64,000 bases of DNA from Doris montereyensis (taxonomy: Eukaryota > Mollusca > Gastropoda > Nudibranchia > Dorididae), in contig JAXRKP010001343.1 in NCBI GenBank assembly GCA_037039925.1, positions 12,501 through 76,500 on the forward strand. The letters are read 5' to 3'. The notes beneath the pieces were generated by a model. The model saw only the letters and a program-made list of their open reading frames with translations. It was not told the origin of the DNA and did not search any database. Position numbers and translations under genes: made by a program. Positions 14,497 to 24,107 of this stretch are shown here, one piece after another. Each line of letters opens with the position of its first letter. Within the stretch, counting starts at the first letter, position 1.

Positions 14497-17423
14497 CTAT
14501 TGTTCCTCCTCTGTATCGGAACAGTCTTCATCACTTGGAGAAGAATCAGTATCTGATGGCATCCTTTCACTGTCAACTTCCCATACATCGTCCGTATCGT
14601 CATCAACTTCTGACAAAATGTCTTGTAGATCTCTTGGCAAAAAGTTGTCAAAAAACCACTGAATCGCTAGTCCTCCAGATGGTGAAACTACCCAGCCATT
14701 TTCCGTTGGGTCAGGCAGATAAAAAAATTGAACATGTGAATTCCTCCACACAAGGGTTTGGAAGTTTGCTCTTGTTATATGTAGTTGGAGAACTTGGTTG
14801 CATGGTGGCATTTGTGACAGATCAACACCATCGGAACTAGAAAGGATACTTTTTCTGCCCTTAAAGCTCTGCCTTACTTTATTATACCTCAGTTTGTCAA
14901 CAGAGCTGTACGTTTCTTTCCCATACAGACCGCACACAAAAGCTTCCAATTTAGACCGGTCAGCTGTGCATACTTCTTCTGTTGTTCCAAGCCTGGCAAA
15001 GACATCAATTACAGACTGGTCTTTCTTTAGAGTTTTCAGTGGTCTTACTTTTCCCTTTCCTGCAAAACAGCTTGTTGTGTCAGAGCCAGTAAAAGCATGG
15101 AGGCCAAGAATTGCTTCTCTCAAACTTGAAGACATTGATGATGCTAAACTTGACATATCTATTTGGCGTCGCTTGTTTCTTGTTCCAGTGTCAAAAATCA
15201 GAATCTTGTTAATTTTGTCAGCAAATGACAGAAGGAGGAGAAAGACGTCTGTGTCCGGTGATTTTATTATGATCCTCTTAATCTCTTCTTGATTTGAAAT
15301 TTGAACAGTGAAGAATTATTCGAGTATCTGCTTCTTCTTGTGAAGAAAACAGATCTTGAATTGGTCTTGAAATCACTGATCTTCCATCTTCACTTGTTAT
15401 CATTTCACATCTGTCTTCACATACATAAAAATCTCTCTGCCTAATAAATCAGGGGCATAAACATCCTTTTGAATTTCAGAGAGAAGAAACTGGGTCAGTG
15501 TTTTCTTATTGGTATCACTAGCCAAAAATGCCTTCCAGTTTGATGGTATTTTCATGGCAGGTCCTTTAAGAAGGGAGGAGTCATTGGTTCGTCCTCTTCT
15601 GTCTCGTTCAATACTCTTTATGGAGTCTGGTTTGTATGTGTCTGTAATAAAATGTACAGGTGCTCTCTGGGGCAAAGTGTGTAGAACTTTCTTTGCAAGC
15701 TCTCCAAATGTGTTGGGTATATCCGTAAGACTGTGAAAAAAGGCCATTCCATCTATTACATGAACTGTACCTTGCATCTTTGAGATATCTTCAGTGACAA
15801 CAAACTCTTGTTTTTCAAGGGCACTTAAGAGCGTTGCTTTGTTTGTCTTTAGCGGTAAGCCATCAGGTGAGGCCAGGGACCAGGGAGTTGGACTCAATGG
15901 ATAGCGTAAAACCTTCTCCATATCTATGTCATGCTCATGTGACAAAACCAGTAACTGTCCGAAAAGGTTTCTTTGAACTTTCATTTTTACTTCTTTTGTT
16001 TTATTTTTTGACAGCGACAACATTTGCGGCAGAGGCAAATGTTTTAATTCCTGATTTTGGTAGCGGATGTTTGAACGCAACTGTTTTATCTTTTAGTCTT
16101 GAGTCAACGAAGCTCTCAAATCGTTCCTTTCCATATCTATCCACTTCCATCATGTCATTTGCAACATCTTCTGACACTTTCTTCCCAGATGACAAGCAAA
16201 CTAATGCATCAGTGCTCATTTCAAAAGGGTTGGTGAATGCTGAAAAAGCCCTTACAGTACTCCTCACACTTTTCTCGCTCAGCTGCCTTTCTGAATTAGT
16301 AATGTCTTTGTGACTATCAAGGGATTTTGAATCCATGTTGGTAATTTCCTGCAAAGCTGAAACATACTGGGATCTATTGTGACGTGTCACACACCATCTG
16401 TAATATGTGGGAAGGCTCCTGCTAAATCCAATTATTCCTCCTCTCGTTTTTGCATCCTTATTTATGGTTTGTTCTATGGTCATGTCAATAGCACACCTCC
16501 CAGCAGGCACATCTGACCTGGACACACTGAATCCTCTGTTTTCAATCAAAGATTTCGCTTCTTCTGGTAGATTTAGAAGCATTACATAATACAGACTAAG
16601 ATACTTTGCATAGTTGTGATTATTCATGCAAAACAGGAGGGGGCACAGCTTCTGTAAAGATGAAACATGCATGTCAAAGTTGTTGGTTCTTGTTGCCACT
16701 GAAAACTGCAAAACATTCCATACTTTTTCCATGTAGTCAAACCAAAACTTTGCTGTACTTCCATGTTTTCCACATTTTACTTGTTCCTTGAAAAACTCGT
16801 ATTGTGCAAATAAAAGGTTGAAATTTTCCGAGTTGACAGCATTGTCAAATTCAGCGTGGCATACATTTGTTTCTAGGGTTTTTACTTCTGATGTTAGTTC
16901 TGTAATCAATTGATTTGAACATGTTTGAGTAAAAGAGGTGAAAAGCAATCTTTCAAGAGCCTCTACCATCCATGCATGTATCCTCATTGCTCGATTGTAA
17001 TGTCTACCTTTCAGTACACTGTCCAAAGAACCACTTGCGCATAGTCCTGCTTCTATCACTATTTCTTCAAAACCAGACCCTTTCATGAGTTTACCAATGG
17101 CAGAAAGATAGGACATGGTTGTATGAAAAGCGCCAAGATGAATGATAACGTTTTTTGTAGATTTCTGGCTGGTTCCACACAATGTCAAAGGCTTTTTTTG
17201 CTACTGCTAGGTCAAATGTTACAAAAGTGAATTCTTGTCCTAAATCCCTAGTCGTATTCATTGAAATCTGCAAAAGCTTTTGAACTGTTGATAATTCATT
17301 CACCGAGGCATTGATCGGTGGCATATAATTCACAAGTGTTTGTTTCTCTTCTTTGTATTCAGCTGTGGCCGACAGCCAACCTTTCCATCCCGGGAACGTA
17401 GGGCAATTCAAATTGAATTTCAA
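14497..17423 (-). pseudogene. Orphan-family protein of the TIR element, copy 1 (broken)
   Basis: Four overlapping minus-strand frames (17423-17091, 17188-16001, 16080-15400, 15156-14497) read as one protein of about 950 residues interrupted by frameshifts. Two shifts lie in short A runs near 17,150 and 16,010. Recognisable blocks in order are IIHLGAFHTTMSYLSAIGK, EAGLCASGSLDSVL, DMTIEQTINKDAKTRGGIIG, TVHVIDGMAFFHSLTD, EEADTRIILHC and SPDTDVFLLLLSFADK (shifted frames near 15,335 and 15,230), LGLHAFTGSDTTSCFAGKGK, and an acidic C-terminus. The spacing of the EAD, DTD and GSDTTS blocks recalls XPG/FEN/PIN-fold nucleases. That fold is inferred, not shown. I recall similar uncharacterised proteins from other invertebrates but know no assigned function. 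The N-terminal TGS and EET blocks present in copy 2 are missing. Confidence 0.75.
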
Positions 17424-17639
17424 GCGACAGAACTATTGTTGAAATAACTTGTCAATGCCATTAAACTGTGCTTAGATAGTATTCAATATCTTTTTTAGAA
17501 AACGGCTGCTGAAGTTTGTTTTTTCTTATATAAGTCCTGTAAATAAATGAAATGAAATACTTATAAAACATGAACGTAAATATTTTCACTACTCAAAATG
17601 ACTGGAAATGATTTTGCAAATAATATTCAATGCCTATAA

Positions 17640-17817
17640 CTAAAAAAAAAAAAAAATTCCGAAATTTTTTTGGTTTTGCACTCAATGACCTTCCAAGGGC
17701 CGTAACTCCTGCAGGCGACACTGGATTTTAGCATAACAAGTCAATTTAGGATTGGGATAGGATATACTTCAATCCAGTATAGGTCTAAAATTTCCTGTCA
17801 CCATGATTTCGGTGTCT
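17640..17817. repeat. Terminal inverted repeat, 5' end of copy 1
   Basis: The reverse complement contains AGGAAATTTT, GGATTGAAGT, AATCCAGTGTCG, GGAGTTACGGCCCTTG and GGTCATTGAGTGCA. These align with the left end of copy 2 (23,100-23,260). Confidence 0.65.
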
Positions 17818-18660
17818 TCGTTCACTATTCTCCTTTATTGTTCTTAATTTATCTAGTTGGGCATGCTTTGATCTTTCTCATTCTTTTCATTGCTCCCCAG
17901 AACAGCTTTTGATTTCCTTAAAAGCTTTCTTGGAAATCTTTACCCAAATTATTCCTATTGTTCCTGTTTTGCTTTCCCGTTTCCTCTTTTGGCAATAGTT
18001 CTTTTATTCACATAATCTATCCTATCCTCTGGTCTCTTTGCTTGCAAGAATTTCTTCAGGCATCCTTTTCTTTGATCTTAGTTTTGACATTCTCATTCCA
18101 CATGCTGTTCTTTTCCTTCAATTTGTTGTCACTTTTCTTCTATTGTGCTGTCATCCAGATCAATCTGCCTTTCACTGATACATCTTTTTATCCTAGATCG
18201 TTACAACAATTTATTTAACTATTGGTTTTTATTTATTTATTTATTTATTTATTAGTTCCCATTCTACCTTTCGGTGTGTGGGTTCAGATGCCAGAGATGA
18301 TCTTTCTCCGGGATACCACAGTTTCTGTTTCCTTCAAACCAAGACAGATGGCTTAAAAACTAAAAACACAAAATCTTAAATTGGGTAGGGAGAATTTAGA
18401 ACAAGTTGAAAGCTACAATTACCTAGGAGTAATGATTAACTCAGAGGGAACACTAAGAAAAGAAATCAGCCAGAGAATCCAAAAGGCAATGTGATAAACA
18501 AAACAGGACTTAGGATACAACCCTGTCTTACTCCTATATCTACATCAAATTCTTCAGATATGTTTCCAGCTTCTCTCACGGCACACGTTGGTTTATTGTA
18601 AAAACTTGTAATGGTTTCTGTTAAATTTTGCTCTACATTGTATTCTTTTTGGGAACACCA
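17818..18660. mobile_element. Scrambled pieces of the RTE/Ingi-like LINE
   Basis: Three pieces match the element at 10.4-12.06 kb. Positions 18,253-18,345 are the reverse complement of its 3' end, with an (AATA)n tail at about 18,225-18,245. Positions 18,356-18,492 match 11,385-11,510 in the same direction. Positions 18,492-18,660 are the reverse complement of about 11,000-11,145 and encode FYNKPTCAVREAGNISEEF and DIGVRQGCILSP on the minus strand. Upstream, 17,825-18,220 on the minus strand reads like the linker region of another copy (KRPEDRIDYVNKR in one frame). The order does not fit a simple insertion or ordinary twin priming. Confidence 0.65.
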
Positions 18661-19978
18661 ATGTTGATCCCTCATCACAGGATGTGGATTTATACGTTGT
18701 ATGGCCTTGCGACATAAATCTGACGGGAGAGAGAAGGCTGGTAGACTTAATAGATAGGCCCCTACGTATTGTATACATGTATATTGTATTAATCCTGCTG
18801 ATGAACTGCTGCGCGGAAGCAGCCACTGTCATCGCAACACGGTACTGTCATCCAGATGGTTCCGGTCAATTACCGTTTTAGGGAAACGAGTTTTAAAGAC
18901 GTCCCTATTACAAAGGAAAGGTTTGAAATGTTTTGTATTATTAGTAGGCCTAGTATAGATTTCTACAATTTTGTCACTGTGAAAGTCAGTAAACTTTTTG
19001 ACGGCCACTCTACGTCCTAGGCATCAGTCCCCCTACCAGTTACCACCTTTACTTGTATAAAAAGCACCCGATGATTGAACTTTTCTTCGGTCCTGAAGGG
19101 ATCGTTAAGTTTATATTTTTAAGCATTCGCATGATGCATTATGGCTCTCTTGTGGTGTAATCTCCTGTTATGAAACGAGTGGCTTAGCCTTTGGATATCT
19201 TTCTTCACACGATAACTAAGACTAGAGATTCTAGATATGGACCTGTGAGCATTGTTTGTGTTTCCATCATAGTGAGGCAATTTCTATTTCCACAACTTTG
19301 ATTAGTCCAAAGTGGCATGCTTGAGTGGTGGTGGTTCATGGTCGTGGAAATGGTAATTTTCCATCGTCTATCTCGAGTACGATCGAGCGCTATTTTCATA
19401 ATCGATTCCACATCTTTGCCATGACGGCGGCAAATGAGATGTTGGTACGGCGTGGCGTGGCGTGGACTGGCAGGTAGTGGAGAGGGTGGGTGGAAGTTGG
19501 AAGTTTACGGAGTATTAGCTATGGACGCCTTTGATCTTCCTGTGTTCTTCCGTTAGTTATCGCCCTACTCGAAGAGAACACAGGTTTACTGTGTTGTCTT
19601 CGGCCCTACTCAATTCAATCGACAATTGATCGCTAATGCTACTGGATATACCCGGTTGTGCTTTCATTCGGGTTGTGCGAAAGGCATGAACAATCAAAAT
19701 ACGTCTGATCCGACAGCTTGGATAACCCTTCTTCCTCACTTTTTATTAATGAGAAATAATAGGTTTATTTGTGTAAATTTGGGGTCAACATAGATCTAGA
19801 TTCTTTTAGACAATCCATTAGTGAAAACCAAGATAACAAGTTGTTGTTGAGAGACATAGAGACTAGAGCTAAGAGAGACATAATCAGACAAACAGAGAAA
19901 GAGAGGGAAAATTTATGCAAAGGTACATCTAAGACAGACGTGTTCTGTTTAGGGTATTGGCAAAAAACCGTGTGTATA
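18661..19978. other. No gene recognised
   Basis: Short frames on both strands (60-78 codons) without motifs. Nothing repeated was noticed apart from scattered TAGATCTAG words. Confidence 0.45.
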
Positions 19979-20146
19979 ATACGGTCTTTGGTATTGGTAG
20001 TGTAGACCACAGAACAGTGTAGACCAAGGCACAAAGGCACAGCTTTTCTATCCTCGGTGTAGAGTTATTATATCTTGGGGTTATGACCTAGTTATTTATT
20101 TATAGCTAGCCGTAATAGCACGTGGCAGCTATACCAAAGACCGTAT
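19979..20146. mobile_element. Possible MITE with 16-bp perfect TIRs
   Basis: ATACGGTCTTTGGTAT (19,979-19,994) and its exact reverse complement (20,131-20,146) bound a 168-bp non-coding segment. A further partial end, AGTCTTTGGT, lies at 20,161. No coding capacity is present. Target duplication and copy number are unknown. Confidence 0.45.
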
Positions 20147-20344
20147 AAAAATATATATATAGTCTTTGGTGATACCAACCTAACATCTAGATAACTGACA
20201 ATTATTTATTATATAGACAAAGATACTAAAAGAGAAAGTAACGGCTTTTTTCATTTTGATTTACCTACATCCACAACTGAGGTGATCTCGGGGTGTTTGG
20301 TAGGATATTTCAATTTGTCCGGACTGCCCTATAAACAGCCATGA

Positions 20345-20538
20345 GATATTTAACGTCTGTTTTATCGTCCGTCTCCGACGTGAACTAGGTGTCGATCCAC
20401 CTCCCTGGACCAGGGAGGGGGAGGGGGGGGGTAGATTTTGCTCGAAAAAAATCGAGAAAATGTTTCAACCGTTGGTGGGGCTCGAACCCACTACCTTTTG
20501 GTTGAAACCCGACACCTGCCCTCTGGACTACCGAGTCC

Positions 20539-20540
<2 letters not shown>
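20345..20540 (-). mobile_element. tRNA-derived SINE
   Basis: The minus strand begins TGGACTCGGTAGTCCAGAGG, which works as an A-box region. About 45 bp later comes GTGGGTTCGAGCCCC, a clear B box. A non-tRNA tail ends in GGACGATAAAAC. The upstream side borders a (GA)n tract. The spacing of the two boxes fits an RNA polymerase III promoter. It is not a functional tRNA gene because acceptor-stem pairing is absent. Confidence 0.7.
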
Positions 20541-20598
<58 letters not shown>

Positions 20599-20630
20599 AA
20601 AGACAATGAGAGAGAGAGAGGAGGGGGACA
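20540..20630. repeat. (GA)n microsatellite
   Basis: GA tract with short interruptions. Reading frames across it are artefacts. Confidence 0.9.
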
Positions 20631-20749
20631 AACAGACATAGATCTAGTATTAGTACAAACCGAGAGGAGGAGGCAGATAGATAGAGAGAAAAAGAGAAAG
20701 ATAAACATACAGACAAAATGTCATTGGAATGTACTGCGTCCACCATAAT

Positions 20750-21739
20750 ATTATATGACTATTTGAATATCGCTTCTATTATACAGAGTAGATCTAGGTA
20801 TATTTGTAATATTGTAAAACAGCGGTACAAAAAACACAACAACAAAATCAAAAGAAACAATATTTTGCAGCACTTGATTTAACTGCTCAAAACAGAACTT
20901 TACAGCCACCTCGACTGGACCTAGATCTACCTGTCAAGCAGGAAGGTATCGAGACCCAGGGGACGTCACTCAAAAGCTTACTACAATCTATATACATGTA
21001 CTTAATAAAACTCGAAATGATCCACCTTATTGTTTCAGCAACTCTGCAACTACATGTTACCTATGCTAGATTCAGGGCCTATGGGTGGCCACGCTGAGGA
21101 CGTCAAGTCAAACACTGATCGGCGCAGCTAAAGGAATCAATCTCGATAGAGAATAAAGAACGATTGCTGATTGCTGCCGACCTTGCTCAGTGATGATAAG
21201 TTGTGGCAGTTTTATAGGAACTAATCTTTAATTATTCCTATGGGCAGCCACAGAGAGAATGCCGATTGACCCCTAGCTTATCGGTCGAAACTGGAGAAAA
21301 GCGCTCATCAATATTCGAAGGATGATTTTTTTGCAGAGTGATTATTCAAGTGTTTCCACACATATTATTATTAGTAATGTAACGTTGTGTTTCGTGATAA
21401 CCAACAAGCTTTTAAAATTACCATTCTCCATCATTTTTTGAAGATGAAACTTGTTTTATATTTTACAATTTATATACGTGTTCGCTATGCCTGTCATTCC
21501 ATCATTACCCCGTCTGTCTATTTTCGAAGGCGTTGTGATAACGGCCATGTCAAGTATCAATGCATAATGTACACATGTCTGACCGTTTGATATCTTTTAA
21601 TGGTCATAACACTGACCACCACAGCCAGTCCTGTCCATTCGACTGCTTGTTTTCGTTGGTACCAGGAACCAGCTGTAAAATATTGCAATACACCAGAAAT
21701 TACTACCAGTACTACTGTACTATGTTTTCTTTGCAATAG
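20750..21739. other. No gene recognised
   Basis: Unique-looking sequence with scattered TAGATCTA words and no supported coding region. Confidence 0.45.
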
Positions 21740-22022
21740 GGCTCAAAAGCCGTGACGTCACACGACGTTGCCAACATCGATTCTTATTCTAAACAATGAA
21801 CCAAGATGGCGGCTCTATCGTATCAGTCACGACGCTGTTGAAGTATTTTTAAAGCTAACAAAACTCCATATCAAGAGGAAAAAATCGCTAAAAACTACAG
21901 TTGTACAACAATGGGCATGTAGTTTCGTTCCATTTTGGTGACGGAGTCATGGAAGGATTGAACTGCCCGTACTATTAATAGCGCTAGCAAAAGAAAGTTA
22001 AAGATCACCATGTGATTTGAAG
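21740..22022 (+). promoter_or_regulatory. Candidate promoter/first exon (CRE and YY1-like sites)
   Basis: A perfect CRE palindrome TGACGTCA (21,753-21,760) lies 43 bp upstream of AAGATGGCGGC (21,803-21,813), the classic YY1-type initiator. A potential splice donor AG|GTAAGCC follows at 22,023. The ATG in the YY1 motif opens only 11 codons, so any exon here would be non-coding. No downstream exons were identified. This is a candidate from motif matching alone. Confidence 0.3.
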
Positions 22023-22269
22023 GTAAGCCTTGTTTTTGTTTTGCTTATCATTCAAGGCCTAGATCTAGACCTATCACTGTTTGTTGTTCTATATTAAATA
22101 ATCTATTAGGCTATATGGCACCGGCTATAGTCTAAAATTCATGCACTCTTGTCGTCTTACTTCAACTTCAAGCAGTTCTGATAATGTCAGATTAGTAAAT
22201 TATTATTAATCATTAGTAGTAATAGTAGTGCTTAGTAGAAGTAGTAGTAGTACATGTAGTAGTAGTAAA

Positions 22270-22575
22270 GGTAATGACACAAGATAATATGAAAGCCCCA
22301 TAGGAATAAAGACGAGACAAATTCAAGGAATAAACAGAAAAAAGTCCTGGCCACCATGACCTCTTTCATCGCCTCATCATGAAAAGAAAGCGTGCTACCA
22401 ACCGAGCTAACTATGCTCCCTTTTCATGGCGAGGCGATGGGTGCCGACGCATGGGTCGCGGGTTCGATCCCCATGGTGGCCAGGATTTTTATTTTTTTAT
22501 TTTCTGTCTATTCCTTGTATTTGTCTCGTCTTTGTTCCTATGGCGCTTGCATATCATCTTGTGTCATTACCTTCA
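22270..22575. mobile_element. Palindromic tRNA-SINE-like element
   Basis: The two arms are inverted copies. The outer part GGTAATGACACAAGAT...AAGCCCCATAGGAA on the left is mirrored at 22,541-22,575. The inner part CTGGCCACCATG is mirrored by CATGGTGGCCAG. The minus-strand arm (to 22,420) contains TTAGCTCGGTTGGTAGC, a good tRNA A box. The plus arm contains GCGGGTTCGATCCCC, a good B box. The tRNA promoter parts are therefore split between opposite strands. Confidence 0.7.
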
Positions 22576-22969
22576 CTTCCCCATGCCCCTTGCCTGACTG
22601 TTTACCTTCATCTTAGTAGTACCGGTAATAGTAGTATTGTATTATTATTAATAATAATGTTATTATCATTATGATTAAAGTTGATTTAGCTACTTTTTAA
22701 AATATGTGTACATTTAGTTCAAAAATTGGACCTAATAGTAATATGTAAAAAATGCTTTTATTGCTTCAATGTGAGATGGTTCTGTTAAATTAAAGATTGA
22801 CAGCAAATCTTTTTGTTTTTCAGGTCTTGTTGAAAGGTAAATTGGACATATCACTATCACTATCACAGATCACTTGTGACTGCCCAAAGGGGAGCACAAT
22901 GCGGAAATGCTGCCACTTGATTGATCCATGCAGTGTTTTAATAATGTGTCTCTTATTAATGTCCTTTTC

Positions 22970-23088
22970 AGGATAATTTTCAAATGGACCACGGGTGGTC
23001 CCAAGCGAACACATAGAATCGAACCCACAACCTCTTCTTCGACACCAATTGCCTCGCTATGGAAAGAGAGCACACTATGTAGTGGGTG
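22970..23088 (-). mobile_element. SINE remnant beside the TIR element
   Basis: The minus strand contains TTTCCATAGCGAGGCAATTG followed by GTGGGTTCGATTC (B box). This corresponds to the centre of the palindromic SINE family at 22.4 kb. It ends where the TIR element begins. Confidence 0.5.
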
Positions 23089-23260
23089 GGCCACAGGGAG
23101 AACCCCCCCCGGGAAATTTTCACTTTTTACTGGGTTGAAGTGGGGCCTTTCCCAACTTCAAAATCACTTGTTATATAAAAATCCAGTGTCAAGTGCAGGA
23201 GTTACGGCCCTTGAAAGGTCATTGAGTGCAGAAATTGTAAAAAAATATGAATTTTTATTG
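23089..23260. repeat. Terminal inverted repeat, left end of copy 2
   Basis: Contains GGGCCAC, GGGAAATTTTCAC, CACTTGTTATATAAAAATCC and CCTTGAAAGGTCATTGAGTG. It is homologous to copy 1's 5' end and, inverted, to 27,870-28,024. Confidence 0.7.
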
Positions 23261-24107
23261 TTGTTGTCATGGGCATTTGTTTTTAGATATAAACCATCTC
23301 CAGTCACTTTTATTTGTAAAAAAAAGAATTAAAATTTTTATGAATATTTCTTGTCATTTATTTATATAACTTATATAAGGAAAAACAAACTTTGGCGGCC
23401 GTTTTCTCAAAAAGCTAAGAAATTACGTCTAACTTAAGTTTGATAGCATTGGCCGGTTATGGTAATAGTACTTATTGTTGAATTTGATCTCAATTCCTTA
23501 TGAATAAGTGTAAATCAAATCTGGGGGAAAGAATTTGACATAGATTTTATGAACAATTCTTATCTGAACTTATCAGTATGTGAAATGTGATGAAAAAATA
23601 TTTGTTATCAATAAATTAGATCGCCTAAAATGTGAGATTACGTTTAAGGAATGAAACCCATTAACCACACAGGAGAATGATACCATACTTGTACTTAGTT
23701 TTAAAGTTGACCAAAAAGCTACTTGATATGGTAATGTTGCTGTGGTATATTTGGCAGTGATGAGTTATGGCCCTTGCTATGCAACTGTTATGCATTGTAC
23801 AAAGCATTATATGGACACGTACTTATCATCTTTGTCGTCACTTGATATCGATTACCGCGTGTTGTTATGATTGGGTCCTTGCAGCACTCATTCTTAGGCG
23901 AGAAGTCCTTTACAGAAATGTACAGCCTATTGACCACCTAGCTCAGCTTTCCTTCTTTCAAAGCAAATTGATATTCCTCCACTTCTTTTGATTTTCATAA
24001 AGAACTTGTTATCTTTAGGAAGGACAAATCAACTATTCGCTCTGAAAGACTTGCTTATTCACTATGTCGATTTAACAAACGGCCAATGAAAGACACCAAA
24101 GCATCTG

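Larger units (their letters stand above)
13835..17817 (-). mobile_element. TIR element with orphan protein, copy 1
   Basis: A unit of about 4 kb with diverged terminal inverted repeats (about 13,835-13,985 and 17,640-17,817) surrounds the minus-strand coding remains at 14,497-17,423. The same ends and protein occur in plus orientation at 23.1-28.0 kb. Both ends carry the block GAAAGGTCATTGAGTGCA (with 1-3 mismatches) about 130 bp from the tip, and GGGAAATTT near the tip. Against copy 2, about 1.2 kb is missing next to the promoter-proximal end, which removes the N-terminal part of the protein. I could not define a target-site duplication. The outer boundary at 17,817 is a best estimate because LINE sequence follows directly. 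Confidence 0.7.

Noticed and set aside
14798..16313. Plus-strand frames of 159-164 codons
   Set aside because: They are shadows of the minus-strand orphan protein, which has conserved blocks also found in copy 2.
20345..20540. Functional tRNA gene
   Set aside because: A and B boxes are present, but the acceptor stem does not pair and a SINE tail follows. The same applies to 22.4, 34.5 and 55.8 kb.
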